The translations under genes were made by a program, and so were the position numbers. From positions 62,001 through 126,000 of the forward strand of contig NZ_JYJB01000008.1 in assembly GCF_000956475.1 (NCBI RefSeq): a stretch of 64,000 nucleotides of DNA, written 5' to 3'. This DNA is from Microbacterium hydrocarbonoxydans. Lineage in GTDB: Bacteria > Actinomycetota > Actinomycetes > Actinomycetales > Microbacteriaceae. Positions 8,350 to 17,062 of this stretch are shown piece after piece. Below the pieces are notes generated by a model that worked only from the letters and a program-made list of their open reading frames with translations, did no database searches and was not told where the DNA came from. Within the stretch, counting starts at the first letter, position 1. Every line of letters starts with the position of its first letter.

Positions 8350-9195
8350 ATGCGCTTGGCCACCTGGAACGTCAACTCCATCCGCACCCGCGTCACCCGC
8401 ACCGTCGAGTTCGCCGTCCGTGAAGACATCGACGTGCTGGCGATGCAGGAGATCAAGTGCAAGCCCGAGCAGTTCCCGTACGGGCCGTTCGAAGAGGCCG
8501 GGTACCACGTCGAGGTGCACGGATTCAATCAGTGGAACGGCGTCGCGATCGCGAGCCGGCTTCCCATCACCGACGTGCAGACCGCGTTCGCGGGCATGCC
8601 CGGTTTCGCGAAGGGTCACGAGGGGCCGGATGCTCCGCAGGAGGCCCGTGCGCTCGGCGTGATGGTCGACGGGGTCCGGATCTGGAGCCTGTACGTGCCC
8701 AACGGCCGCTCGCTCGACGATCCGCACCTCGCCTACAAGCTGCACTGGCTCGAAGAGCTGAAGAAGTCCACCGCCGCCGAGCTCTCGGCCAACCCCGAGC
8801 TGCCGCTCGCGCTGGTCGGCGACTTCAACATCATCCCGTTCGACGCCGACAACGGCGACCCCGACATCGTCGTCGGCCGCTCGACGCATGTGTCGCCGCC
8901 CGAGCGCGCCGCGTTCTTCGCGCTGGCGGATGCCGGAGTCAGCGACGTCGTTCGTCCGCTGCTTCCCGAGGGGTACACCTACTGGGACTACCAGAGGCTG
9001 AAGTTCCCGCGCAACGAGGGCATCCGCATCGATTTCATCCTCGGTTCGAAGACCTTCGCAGATGCCGTCACCGGCGCGTCGATCCACCGGAACGAGCGCA
9101 AGGGCGAGCAGCCCAGCGACCACGTGCCCGTGGTGGTCGATCTCGACTTCGGCGGCTCCGCCGAGGACGACGATCTCCCCATGATCTTCTCCTGA
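8350..9195 (+). CDS. xthA: Exodeoxyribonuclease III (AP endonuclease)
   Basis: A 281-residue exonuclease/endonuclease/phosphatase-fold enzyme for base excision repair. Catalytic residues align with Escherichia coli ExoIII: Asn7 in ATWNVNS, Glu34 in AMQEIKC, Asp158 and Asn160 in LVGDFNI, and Asp257-His258 in QPSDHVP. The DNA-binding YWDYQRLKFPRNEGIRIDFIL block is present. The start is set by a leaderless promoter. Length is a little above the usual 255-270 because of an acidic C-terminal tail (GGSAEDDDLPMIFS). It stands alone and is followed by an interspersed repeat. Confidence 0.94.
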   Translation: MRLATWNVNSIRTRVTRTVEFAVREDIDVLAMQEIKCKPEQFPYGPFEEAGYHVEVHGFNQWNGVAIASRLPITDVQTAFAGMPGFAKGHEGPDAPQEARALGVMVDGVRIWSLYVPNGRSLDDPHLAYKLHWLEELKKSTAAELSANPELPLALVGDFNIIPFDADNGDPDIVVGRSTHVSPPERAAFFALADAGVSDVVRPLLPEGYTYWDYQRLKFPRNEGIRIDFILGSKTFADAVTGASIHRNERKGEQPSDHVPVVVDLDFGGSAEDDDLPMIFS

Positions 9196-9229
9196 TCCCC
9201 CGCGCGGATCCCTGAGCCGTACCTGGGTC

Positions 9230-9278
9230 CCTGAGCCTGTCGAAGGGTCCGGTCATTGAGCGAGCGAAGCGAGACGAA
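9230..9278 (+). repeat. Interspersed repeat pair ending at a start codon
   Basis: The stretch holds GAGCCTGTCGAAGGG and then TGAGCGAGCGAAGCGAGACGA, ending one or two bases before the ATG of the HAD gene. A diverged copy (TGAGCGGACGGAGTGAGCCG) stands immediately before the GTG at 20256, and related words occur at 58755-58844. Such words are common dispersed repeats in actinobacterial intergenic DNA. Here they form the 5' leader. Confidence 0.6.
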
Positions 9279-10088
9279 ATGCGCCTGATCGCCACCGATC
9301 TCGACGGCACGCTTCTCGACTCGGCATCCGCCGTGACCCCCCGTACCCGCCGAGCTCTCGACGCCGCCCGCGCCCATGGCGTCCACGTCGTCCCCGTGAC
9401 GGCGCGCCAGCCGATCGGCCTGCGCGCGATCGCCGCCGAGGCCGGCTTCACCGATTGGGCCCTCTGCGGCAACGGCGCGTACGCCACGAATCTCTTCGAT
9501 GGACGGCTGCTGTTCGCCGAAGAACTGCCACCCGAGACCATCCGCGCTCTCGCCGAGGCGCTGCGCGCCAGCATCCCGGGGCTCCTGTTCGCCAGCGTGC
9601 GGGAGGGCGGAGAGACCTTCGTCGCCGAACACGGGTACGCCGAGATCGCCGACTATGCCGACCACAAGCGCCATCCGCACTCCATGGGCGGCGTGCCGAT
9701 CGACGACGTGCTGGCGGCACCGACACTCAAGCTCGTGATCCGGCATCCCGAGCTCGCACCTACCGTCCTCTTCGAGAGGCTGCAAGAGCTCGAGCTGGCA
9801 GGCTTCGAAGCGACGCTGTCGGGTGCTCCGTTCGTCGAGGTGATGGCGGAGGGCGTGACGAAGGCCACGGGCCTCGCGCGACTGTGCGAGCACCTGGGCG
9901 TCTCACAGTCCGACGTCGTCGCGTTCGGTGACGCCCTCAATGACGTCGAGATGCTGCGCTGGGCGGGCCACGGCGTCGCGATGTCAGGTTCCGCCGACGT
10001 CGTGCTCGACGCCGCCGACGAGGTCGCCGCATCGAACGACGACGACGGGGTCGCCCGAGTCATCGAGCGGATGCTGGCTCAGGCCTGA
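9279..10088 (+). CDS. Cof-type HAD family hydrolase (sugar-phosphatase-like)
   Basis: A 269-residue haloacid dehalogenase superfamily phosphatase of the IIB (Cof/YbiV) type. Motif I is DLDGTLLD with nucleophile Asp7 and acid Asp9; motif III/IV is FGDALNDVEMLRWAGHGVAM; the C2 cap lies between about residues 85 and 190. These enzymes dephosphorylate sugar phosphates, FMN or PLP with loose specificity, so the substrate cannot be named. The gene starts right after a dispersed repeat with only a weak SD-like GAAG. Its 3' end overlaps the convergent gene by 10 bp. Confidence 0.88.
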   Translation: MRLIATDLDGTLLDSASAVTPRTRRALDAARAHGVHVVPVTARQPIGLRAIAAEAGFTDWALCGNGAYATNLFDGRLLFAEELPPETIRALAEALRASIPGLLFASVREGGETFVAEHGYAEIADYADHKRHPHSMGGVPIDDVLAAPTLKLVIRHPELAPTVLFERLQELELAGFEATLSGAPFVEVMAEGVTKATGLARLCEHLGVSQSDVVAFGDALNDVEMLRWAGHGVAMSGSADVVLDAADEVAASNDDDGVARVIERMLAQA

Positions 10089-10447
10089 TCGAAGTCCAGC
10101 TCAGCCTGATCGGCCGGTCTGCTCATGATTGGCCCTGAATCCTCTCGCAAGACCTCGAGCTCGTCGAGGTAGCCGTCCACCACGTGCAGGAGCAGATGCA
10201 CCCGTACCCGGTCTCGATCGACGTAACTTGCCTCGACGGGGATTCGCCGGCCGACCGCAGCGCGCACCGATGAGCGCGTGGAGAGTCGGAGGCTCCCATC
10301 AGCATCGATCTCCGCGAGCGTGATCGTCCGAAGCTGCTCCCGGAGCTCGGCACTGCCAGGGAACTCCCTGGCGAGAAGGCGCTCCAGAAGAGCTGCCTCT
10401 TCGGCGCGGATCTCCCGAAAGCCCTCACGGCTGCGTCCGGCGCACAT
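10079..10447 (-). CDS. Conserved hypothetical protein (possible DUF6984-like)
   Basis: A 122-residue soluble protein of unknown function. It has a charged helical start (REIRAEEAALLERLLAREFPGSAELREQL) followed by a beta-rich segment (LAEIDADGSLRLSTR, YVDRDRVRVHLLLHVVDGYLDELEVLRED). The pattern resembles small immunity or DUF6984-type proteins, but I cannot confirm this. It has no membrane segment or signal peptide. It ends inside the 3' end of the HAD gene (10-bp convergent overlap) and begins 49 bp from the stop of the surface protein gene on the same strand. Codon use is like its neighbours. Confidence 0.6.
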   Translation of the reverse strand: MCAGRSREGFREIRAEEAALLERLLAREFPGSAELREQLRTITLAEIDADGSLRLSTRSSVRAAVGRRIPVEASYVDRDRVRVHLLLHVVDGYLDELEVLREDSGPIMSRPADQAELDFDQA

Positions 10448-10496
10448 GCGTTACTCCGCCGAGCGCACTTCGTCACAAGACCTGTTCACTCAGGCG

Positions 10497-12551
10497 TCAT
10501 GCCTTCGCAGCCCGACGACGCAGCAGCACCCCTCCGCACAGCGCGAGGAAGAGACCGGCGACCAGGATGCCGCCAGGGGCCTCAGCCCCGGTGCTCGCAA
10601 GTCCGGTGGCCGCCGCACCCCGAGAAGGCGGAGTCGACGCGGATCCGGACCCGCTTCCCGTACCCGTCGCTGCCGTGACCTGCAACGCGATGCTCGCCTC
10701 GATGGCGGACTCCGCGCCGAGCGCGACGAGCGTGTGCGAACCGGCGGGCACCGTGGCGGGGATGCGCAGAGACCCGCTCAGCCTTCCGTCACCGTCAGCG
10801 ATGAGGGAGCCGAGCGCGATCGGGTCCGAATGCAGCTCGAATGCGACGACCTCGCCGGGTGTGAAGTTCGCGCCGGTCACGGCGATCTCGCCTCCAGCGG
10901 TCACCGAACCAGCGGCGACAGAGATGCGAGGCGTCGGAGCCGGGCAGTCGGTCGTGAGAGTCACGTCGACACCATGGAGCACGTCGCCGGCAGCAAGGTC
11001 GACGGACTCTGCATCACCGATCTCGCTTACCTCCCCGAGGAACTGGGTGCAGAAGCCTTCCGCCTCGACGCCGATCGTGTAGGTGCCCGCGGGCAGCGGG
11101 CCGCCCTCGGTCGGGAATGCCGGATCCATGTTGCCGAACCCGTACTCGCCGTCCGTATAGACGGTCGCCGCGGCGCGCCACGAGCCATTGCTCCACAGGT
11201 AGGCAGTCACGGCAACTCCCCCGTCAGGAAGATCTGCACCTTCCGCCGCCACCACTCCTCGAATGTCTCCGCCTCGAGACAGATCGAAGTCGATGCCAGT
11301 GGTGTCCGCGTCGGAACCGAGATCCACGGGAGTCGCCTCCGAGATCGTGTCCGCCGCGTCGTAGAACTGAGTCGCGTAGATCGGGTTATAGGTTTCACCC
11401 CGCGCGCTGACCATGTAGGAACCTGCCGGGAGCACGAGCTCATAGGCGCCTTCGCCGTTCGCATAGGCCATTCCGACGAGCTGTCCTTCAGACCACGCCT
11501 CGACGATCGCATCTCCAAGAGGAACACCCCCGGCGAGCACGCTCCCCGAAATCGCCGTGCCGCGTTCGAGTTCCGCGTTCAACGTCAATGGCTGTCCAGC
11601 GAGCACCATGACCGGAGTCGCATCAGCCTCATCGCGCGCGTTCTGCCAGTACTCGGAGAAGGCCCTCGGATCGTAGCTCACGAACTGCACCGTGTAGGTT
11701 CCGGGGGCGACGTCCAGCGAGTACGCGCCGTCAGCACCGATCGGTGCTGTCGAGGCGCCCGAGTCGCCTTGTACCCACACAGAACCGACAGCGGCGGCTC
11801 CGTCAGGCGACGTCGTCACGTGGCCGGAGATGTTCACCGATGCGACCAATGAGGCGTCGATGCCGGAGCTCTCGTGTCCGGCCGCCACGGTGACGCGCGT
11901 GGCAGCCCACTGCTGATGCGCACCGTCCCAGTACTCGTCCGACAGAGAAGCGTCAGGGCCGTCGAAGCCGATGACGTAGTTGCCCGGTGCGAGCCCTGTG
12001 ATGCGGTAGAAGCCGTCAGGGTCGGTGAACGCCATTCGTTGACCTCCCACGAGCGAGTCCGGCATCGCCGAGACCCTCGCCCAACTGACCGCCGACCCGT
12101 CACTCTCGCGGGTGACCCGTCCGGTGATCACGCCGCCTTCTTGCAGGCTGGCGTCGATGCCGGAGAACGTCTCTCCGCCCGTGACCGTGATCAGCTGGGC
12201 GGTGTCACCCGTCATGGCGCCGTCCCAGAATTCCGAGATGAGACCGGTTCCGGTCGGCTCTGTGGAGAAGCGGACGGTGTACTGTCCGGGCTCGAGGCCC
12301 GCCACGGAGTAGTCGCCGTTCGCGTCGGTGATGTCCGTGCCGTTATGGGCGAAGTCGGTGCTGTTGACGAAGACCGTCACGCTTCCCACCGGCGCCCCGC
12401 CGTCTTCCCGCGTGACGTGTCCCGAGATCGTGGCGGTGGGCGTCTCCTCGGCAGCGGCAGACACTGCACCCGTGAGTGCGAGGGCCAAAGAACCCGTCCC
12501 GGCGAGCAGCATCCTCAGGAGCGCACTCCTCTTCGTCCGTCGTGACAGCAT
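10497..12551 (-). CDS. Cell-wall-anchored surface protein with carboxypeptidase-regulatory-like/Cna-B-type repeats
   Basis: A 684-residue secreted protein. A Sec signal peptide (MLSRRTKRSALLRMLLAG to VSAAAEE) is followed by about five tandem beta-sandwich repeats of 85-95 residues. Each opens with ISGHVTREDGG-like text, passes through NGDYSVAGLEPGQYTVRF-like text and ends with EYWDGA or SEFWDGA. An IPT/TIG-like segment (ISVAAGSVTAGGEIAVTGANFTPGEVV) precedes a Ser/Gly linker. The C-terminus is a sorting signal: LASTG (651-655), a hydrophobic helix and RRRAAKA. LAXTG is the high-GC variant recognised by class E sortases. It probably displays repeats on the wall as an adhesin or structural protein; no enzymatic domain is visible. 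No sortase gene is nearby. Confidence 0.85.
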   Translation of the reverse strand: MLSRRTKRSALLRMLLAGTGSLALALTGAVSAAAEETPTATISGHVTREDGGAPVGSVTVFVNSTDFAHNGTDITDANGDYSVAGLEPGQYTVRFSTEPTGTGLISEFWDGAMTGDTAQLITVTGGETFSGIDASLQEGGVITGRVTRESDGSAVSWARVSAMPDSLVGGQRMAFTDPDGFYRITGLAPGNYVIGFDGPDASLSDEYWDGAHQQWAATRVTVAAGHESSGIDASLVASVNISGHVTTSPDGAAAVGSVWVQGDSGASTAPIGADGAYSLDVAPGTYTVQFVSYDPRAFSEYWQNARDEADATPVMVLAGQPLTLNAELERGTAISGSVLAGGVPLGDAIVEAWSEGQLVGMAYANGEGAYELVLPAGSYMVSARGETYNPIYATQFYDAADTISEATPVDLGSDADTTGIDFDLSRGGDIRGVVAAEGADLPDGGVAVTAYLWSNGSWRAAATVYTDGEYGFGNMDPAFPTEGGPLPAGTYTIGVEAEGFCTQFLGEVSEIGDAESVDLAAGDVLHGVDVTLTTDCPAPTPRISVAAGSVTAGGEIAVTGANFTPGEVVAFELHSDPIALGSLIADGDGRLSGSLRIPATVPAGSHTLVALGAESAIEASIALQVTAATGTGSGSGSASTPPSRGAAATGLASTGAEAPGGILVAGLFLALCGGVLLRRRAAKA

Positions 12552-12696
12552 CGTCGGGTCCCCCTCAGGACTCGGGGCGCATCGCGCCGATCAGCAATCC
12601 GCCCGCCGACCTGGGTCGCAACGTGCCGTCCGAATCTATTGGGAAATCCACAGGAAAGGAATAGTCGAAACCAAAGAGATATTCCGGTGGTCTGAG

Positions 12697-13320
12697 CTAC
12701 TCCCCCATCGTCCCCGTGCGCACCTCCCCCGACACCGGCGCATACCGCAGCAGCAGCGTTCCGCCGTCGCCCGACTCGGCGTGCAGCAGCTTCATGCTCG
12801 CGGGCGCCGCTCCGTCGGGGAAGACCTTGCGGCCCTGACCCAGCACGACCGGGTACACCCACAGCTGCAGCTCGTCGTACAGCCGCTCGGCGAGCAGGGT
12901 CTGCACGAAGTCGACGCTGCCGATCACGTGCACGTCCTGGTGCTTCTCGCGCAGCTGGGCGATCTCGGCCGCCAGATCGTCGCCGATCCGAGTGCTCCCC
13001 TGCCAGTCGAGCTGGATGTCGGCATCCCGCGAAGCGACGTACTTCGGCACCCGGTCGAACAGCTGACCGATGAAGCCTTCGGGACCGGTCGTGTGCTGGG
13101 GCCAGTATCCGGCGAAGATGTCGTACGTGCGGCGCCCGAGCAGCAGGGCATCGAGCGTCTCCATGCCCGCAGTCACGCTTCGCATGACGGCTTCGCTCGG
13201 GTACCCGGCCTGCCAGCCGCCGTATGGGAACCCGTCTCTGGTGTCCTCCTCGGGCCCGCCGGGGGCCTGGGCGACTCCGTCGAGGGTGGTGAACAGATCG
13301 ATGATGATGCGTCCGGTCAT
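12697..13320 (-). CDS. Dihydrofolate reductase family protein (RibD C-terminal domain)
   Basis: A 207-residue RibD_C/DHFR-like protein: MTGRIIIDLFTTLDGVAQAPGGP at the N-terminus, then LLLGRRTYDIFAGYWP and VIGSVDFVQTLLAERLYDELQLWVYPVVLGQGRKVF. These single-domain relatives of the riboflavin reductase bind NADPH; their substrates are unknown. The start is the ATG at 13320 with SD AAGGAG. It overlaps the stop of the HxlR regulator (ATGA), so it is the last gene of a three-gene operon with the VOC protein and the regulator. A role in handling a reactive or xenobiotic compound is inferred from that company. Confidence 0.85.
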   Translation of the reverse strand: MTGRIIIDLFTTLDGVAQAPGGPEEDTRDGFPYGGWQAGYPSEAVMRSVTAGMETLDALLLGRRTYDIFAGYWPQHTTGPEGFIGQLFDRVPKYVASRDADIQLDWQGSTRIGDDLAAEIAQLREKHQDVHVIGSVDFVQTLLAERLYDELQLWVYPVVLGQGRKVFPDGAAPASMKLLHAESGDGGTLLLRYAPVSGEVRTGTMGE

Positions 13321-14006
13321 GATGAGACTCCTTGCACTGTGAGCGGTGCGATGTGGAATGTGCGGGCGAAGTCGTCGAGCACCGAGACATCGCCGCGCAC
13401 CACGGCGAGCACGTCCTGCTCGAGAGCTTCGGCGGGGGTGAGCTCCCCCGAGATCAGACGGCGGATGCCGGGACCGGCGACGATGACAGCATCCGCTTCT
13501 GCCTCGGATCCTTCGTCTCGTCGCTGCGCTCCTCCCACCCGCGCGACCGACAACCTCCCGTCGCGCACCGAGGCCCGCAGCGCCACGTCGCCGACGTGCA
13601 CCTCGTACTCGGCATCCGCCGCGGCATCCGCCTGGAAGGCTGTGCGCAACGCCATCGTGAGCGAATCCGGGGTGACGATATCCCCCTCGCCGGGGTCTCC
13701 CATCGTCTGGAACCCCCACCGTCCGAGTGCGAGGATGACCGGCTCGAGAGCGCGGCCGTAGTCGGTCAGCTCGTAGACGAGCCCGCAGTTGTGCAGCGGC
13801 ACCCGCCGCACGACTCCGGCCTCCTGCAGCTCTTTGAGCCTGGTCGAGAGGATGTTGGTCGGGATGCGCGGCAGGCCCTGTTTGAGGTCGGTGTAGCGTC
13901 GCGGCCCGACGAGCAGGTCGCGGACGATGAGCAGCGCCCATCGCTCGCCGATCAGCTCGACCGCCGTCGTCACACCGCAGTACTGGCCGTAGCTGCGCGC
14001 CGCCAT
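13317..14006 (-). CDS. HxlR family transcriptional regulator with SCP2-like C-terminal domain
   Basis: A 229-residue regulator. The winged HTH (about 5-100) has the family pattern CGVTTAVELIGERWALLIVRDLLVGPRRYTDLKQGLPRIPTNILSTRLKELQEAGVV, including the conserved N-terminal cysteine (Cys10) that redox-sensing members use. The C-terminal 120 residues resemble the SCP2 sterol-carrier-like domain often fused to actinobacterial HxlR proteins, which may hold the ligand. It starts one base after the VOC stop and overlaps the RibD-like start by 4 nt. A 17-bp palindrome at the operon promoter is its probable binding site. Confidence 0.9.
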   Translation of the reverse strand: MAARSYGQYCGVTTAVELIGERWALLIVRDLLVGPRRYTDLKQGLPRIPTNILSTRLKELQEAGVVRRVPLHNCGLVYELTDYGRALEPVILALGRWGFQTMGDPGEGDIVTPDSLTMALRTAFQADAAADAEYEVHVGDVALRASVRDGRLSVARVGGAQRRDEGSEAEADAVIVAGPGIRRLISGELTPAEALEQDVLAVVRGDVSVLDDFARTFHIAPLTVQGVSS

Positions 14007-14007
14007 G

Positions 14008-14433
14008 TCAGTGCGCTTCGACGTGCTCCGGACCGTTCTCCGCGGCCTCGGGGGTCATGTACAGGAACCCGAGCGAGTTGCCGTCGGGGTCGTCGATGTC
14101 GCGCGAGTACATGAATCCGTAGTCCTGCGCGGGCTTGGGCTCGGTACCGCCTGCGGCGAGGGCCTTCTCGACGATCGCATCGACGTCCTCACGCGAGTCC
14201 TGCGCGAACGACACCGAGACCTGCACGACCTGATTCGGGTCGGCGATCGGCTTGTCGGTGAACGTCGCGAAGAACTCGGTCTTCAAGATCATGAAGTAGA
14301 TGTCGTCGCTCCACACGACGCACGCGGCGTTCTCATCCGTGAACAGCGGATTGATGTCGCAGCCGATCGCCGTGTAGAACGCCTTGCTGCGCTCGAGGTC
14401 GCTGGTGGGCAGGTTGACGAAGACCTTGGTCAT
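14008..14433 (-). CDS. VOC family protein (glyoxalase/bleomycin-resistance fold)
   Basis: A 141-residue vicinal-oxygen-chelate protein with paired beta-alpha-beta-beta-beta modules: MTKVFVNLPTSDLERSKAFYTAIG at the start and DPDGNSLGFLYMTPEA at the end. The PhnB/glyoxalase-like ending DPDGN with a following metal-ligand position suggests a divalent metal site, but the reaction cannot be named. It is the first gene of the VOC-HxlR-RibD-like operon, whose promoter overlaps a palindrome. Such VOC/HxlR pairs are common in actinobacteria and may detoxify electrophiles. Confidence 0.85.
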   Translation of the reverse strand: MTKVFVNLPTSDLERSKAFYTAIGCDINPLFTDENAACVVWSDDIYFMILKTEFFATFTDKPIADPNQVVQVSVSFAQDSREDVDAIVEKALAAGGTEPKPAQDYGFMYSRDIDDPDGNSLGFLYMTPEAAENGPEHVEAH

Positions 14434-14481
14434 GATGACTCCCTTGTCGATGGACCGGCGGATGTCGACCCGTTGGAGCTA

Positions 14482-14509
14482 GCTTGTTAAAAACAAGCAA
14501 CTCTGTCAA
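14482..14509 (-). promoter_or_regulatory. Promoter and HxlR-type operator of the VOC operon
   Basis: On the minus strand a consensus -35 TTGACA (14509-14504) is followed by a perfect palindrome GCTTGTT-TTT-AACAAGC (14498-14482), which fills the spacer and -10 region. A dimeric winged-HTH protein bound there would block RNA polymerase, which suits autoregulation by the HxlR gene two positions downstream. Confidence 0.6.
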
Positions 14510-14568
14510 GGGTGATCTGTGCACGCCCGCTGCGGCGCCCGGAAGGATGCTCGGCCCGAGCGAGAACG

Positions 14569-15723
14569 TCAGCGCCGCCGCAGGCCGAGCAGCGCGAGGC
14601 CGCCGGCCCCGAGGGTCAGCGCCGCGACCACGGCGAGGCCCAGACCGGGAACGGATGCCGTCGCCACAGCGCCGGCCACGAGCGGGCCGCCCGCATCGCC
14701 CAGTTCACGTCCCAGCTCCGCGCTGCCCATGGTTCGGCCCATGCGATCGGCCGGGGTGGATGCCGCGAGGTGCGAGAACGCGACCGGCGTCGCGGCCCCT
14801 ACGCCGGCACCGATGAGGACGGCTGCTGCCACGAGTGACACCGGGTGATCGACGGCCGCGACCAGCCCGATGCCCACGGCGATGAGCGCGAGACCTCCGA
14901 CGGCGCCCAGGCGGACGGACACGCGACCCCGGTCGTTCGCCGCCCCGACCAGCGGCTGCACGACGGAGGACACCACGGCGAGCACCGTCACGATGGCCAT
15001 GCTGCCGACGGTGCCGAGGCCGATCTGGCGTCCGAGCAGCGGCAGGAAGCCGACCGCGACAGCGAGGCCGCCGGTGGTCGCGGCGAGCACGAGCGTCGGC
15101 ACGAGGAACCCGGGTGCGATCAGTTCGCGACCGAGGTCGACGAGCGTGACGCGCTTGCGCGGGAGCACCGGCACGGCGGGCACGGCGAATGCCACCCAGG
15201 CCGCGGCCGCGACGCCCAGCACCGCGAGAGCCCAGAACAGCGCCGGCATCCCTCCCCACACCACCAGCACAGCCCCGAGCAGCGGGCCGAGGGCGTAGCC
15301 GAGGCTCTTCCACGAGCCGTAGCGACCGAAGTAGCGACCGCGCGAGGAGTCGTCGACCAGCCGCGCGACCGCTGCGCTGGACGCGGGTGAGAAGGCGGAT
15401 GCCGCGGCGCCCTGCCCGAACCGGGCGACCACGAGCGCGGTCATCCCCGGCACGACCGCCCCCACGACCGAGAACGCCGTGAACGCGAGCAGACCGCCGA
15501 CGATCACCGGGCGCACCCCGATGCGATCGCTGAGCGCCCCGAACAGCGGCTTCAGGAGCACCTCGGCCAGGTCGTACAGCGCGAGTGTGAAGCCGAATGC
15601 GAGCAGGGTCCACCCGATGTCCTCGCTCTCGGCGCCGAGGGCCGCGGCGATGCCGTGCGCACCGAATGCCGTCGTGAAGCCGGCGAGGTAGAGCGGGGCG
15701 AGGCGGGGGCGCGCAGAGGTCAC
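14569..15723 (-). CDS. MFS transporter (drug/metabolite efflux type)
   Basis: A 384-residue membrane protein with 12 predicted helices. The helix 2-3 loop signature GALSDRIGVRPVIVGG is clear, and a second copy-like loop (GAANDRGRVSVRLGAVGG) follows helix 8. It resembles DHA1-type efflux carriers. I used the GTG at 15723, preceded by GGGAG with 8-nt spacing, rather than an upstream start that would add about 39 low-complexity residues. It is divergent from the histidine kinase gene with about 100 bp between. The substrate is unknown. Confidence 0.85.
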   Translation of the reverse strand: MTSARPRLAPLYLAGFTTAFGAHGIAAALGAESEDIGWTLLAFGFTLALYDLAEVLLKPLFGALSDRIGVRPVIVGGLLAFTAFSVVGAVVPGMTALVVARFGQGAAASAFSPASSAAVARLVDDSSRGRYFGRYGSWKSLGYALGPLLGAVLVVWGGMPALFWALAVLGVAAAAWVAFAVPAVPVLPRKRVTLVDLGRELIAPGFLVPTLVLAATTGGLAVAVGFLPLLGRQIGLGTVGSMAIVTVLAVVSSVVQPLVGAANDRGRVSVRLGAVGGLALIAVGIGLVAAVDHPVSLVAAAVLIGAGVGAATPVAFSHLAASTPADRMGRTMGSAELGRELGDAGGPLVAGAVATASVPGLGLAVVAALTLGAGGLALLGLRRR

Positions 15724-15810
15724 GCTCGATTCTCCCAGAGAAGATCGGAGTGACCGCGGCGAGGGGCGGCATCCGCCGCGAGGGGGATGCCGCAGCATCC
15801 GCCTCCGCCC

Positions 15811-15816
15811 TACCGT
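15811..15816 (+). promoter_or_regulatory. -10 element, leaderless promoter of the histidine kinase gene
   Basis: TACCGT followed by 7 nt (ggagggc) and the ATG at 15824. The GGAGG is too close to the ATG to serve as an SD. Confidence 0.45.
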
Positions 15817-15823
15817 GGAGGGC

Positions 15824-17062
15824 ATGCCCTTCTCGCGCACCCCCTCCGCTCGCGACCACCGCGCCGACCTGATCCTCGCAGGCGTGCTGCTGGTCGGCGC
15901 CGTGCTCAGCGCCGCGCTCTCGTCGATCGCCCAGGTGTACGGCGATGAGGCTCGCGAGCTGTGGACCGCCCTGATCTACGCCGTGTTCATCTCGGTGCCC
16001 CTCGCCGCCCGCCGCCGCTGGCCCGGCATGGTCGCGATCGTCGTGTCGCTCGCCTACTTCGCCGCCGTCTCGCTGAAGGTGCCCGAGATCTTCGTCGGCA
16101 ACATCGCGATGTTCGTCGCCCTGTACACGGTCGGCGCCTGGATGAACGACCGCCGCCGCGCCATGATCGTGCGGATCGGGATCATCATCGGCATGTTCGT
16201 GTGGCTCATCATCACGATGTACCGCGATGCGATCACCGAGGCCGACAAGGCCGACGTCGCCGCCGGCCTCTTCTCGCCCTACATCGCCTACATGCTGATC
16301 CAGCTGCTGCTGAACGTCCTCTACTTCGGCGGGGCGTACTACTTCGGCGATCGCGCCTGGGCCGCGGCGAGCGAACGTGCCGTGCTCGAGGAGCGCACCG
16401 TCGAGCTGGAGCGCGAGCGCGAGGTCACGGCCGCACAGGCGGTCGCGCTCGACCGCGTGCGCATCGCGCGCGAGCTGCACGACGTCGTCGCCCACCACGT
16501 GTCGGTGATGGGAGTGCAGGCGGGGGCGGCCAGGCTCGTGATCGAGCAGGACCCGGAGGGCGCGCGCCAGATGCTCACGGGCATCGAGACCTCGGCACGT
16601 GAGGCGATCCGCGAGCTGCACCAGCTGCTCGAGACCCTGCGCACACCCGGTGGTGAGACGACCGAGGCCGCGTCCACGCTGGGTCTCGACGACATCGCCG
16701 AGCTCGCGGCGTCGTCGACCGAGGCCGGACTGCCCGCCGACTACGCGGTGATCGGCGACCCCGTGCCGGTGCCGCCGATGATCGCGGTCAACCTCTACCG
16801 CATCGCGCAGGAGTCGCTCACGAACGCACGCCGGCATGCGGGAGCGGGCGCCACCGCCGATGTGCGCGTGCGGTACGACGACGAGGGCGTCGAACTCGAG
16901 ATCGTGAACACAGGACGCAGCGTCGCGAACCTCCGCCCCGGCCTCGGCCAGCTCGGCATGCGCGAGCGGGCGGCCGCGTCGGGCGGCACCCTCGAGGTGA
17001 CGCCGCGCGCCAGTGGCGGCCTGCGCGTGCGCGCCCGGGTTCCCCTGGAGGCGAGCGCGTGA
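15824..17062 (+). CDS. Sensor histidine kinase, NarL/DesK-type (HisKA_3)
   Basis: A 412-residue membrane kinase. Five or so N-terminal helices (about residues 15-180) sense an unknown signal. A short coiled coil (ERTVELEREREVTAAQAV) leads to the HisKA_3 dimerisation box RIARELHDVVAHHVSVMG, with His219 as phosphoacceptor. The HATPase domain shows NARRHA (N box) and GLGQLGMRERA (G box). It overlaps the response regulator by 4 nt (GTGA). Paired systems of this shape in actinobacteria often control an adjacent transporter; the ABC exporter at 20.2 kb or BenE-type carrier are candidates only by position. Confidence 0.92.
   Translation: MPFSRTPSARDHRADLILAGVLLVGAVLSAALSSIAQVYGDEARELWTALIYAVFISVPLAARRRWPGMVAIVVSLAYFAAVSLKVPEIFVGNIAMFVALYTVGAWMNDRRRAMIVRIGIIIGMFVWLIITMYRDAITEADKADVAAGLFSPYIAYMLIQLLLNVLYFGGAYYFGDRAWAAASERAVLEERTVELEREREVTAAQAVALDRVRIARELHDVVAHHVSVMGVQAGAARLVIEQDPEGARQMLTGIETSAREAIRELHQLLETLRTPGGETTEAASTLGLDDIAELAASSTEAGLPADYAVIGDPVPVPPMIAVNLYRIAQESLTNARRHAGAGATADVRVRYDDEGVELEIVNTGRSVANLRPGLGQLGMRERAAASGGTLEVTPRASGGLRVRARVPLEASA

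Noticed and set aside
15724..15840. Longer MFS start at 15840
   Set aside because: It would add about 39 basic, low-complexity residues and run across the promoter of the divergent kinase gene; the GTG at 15723 has a proper SD.
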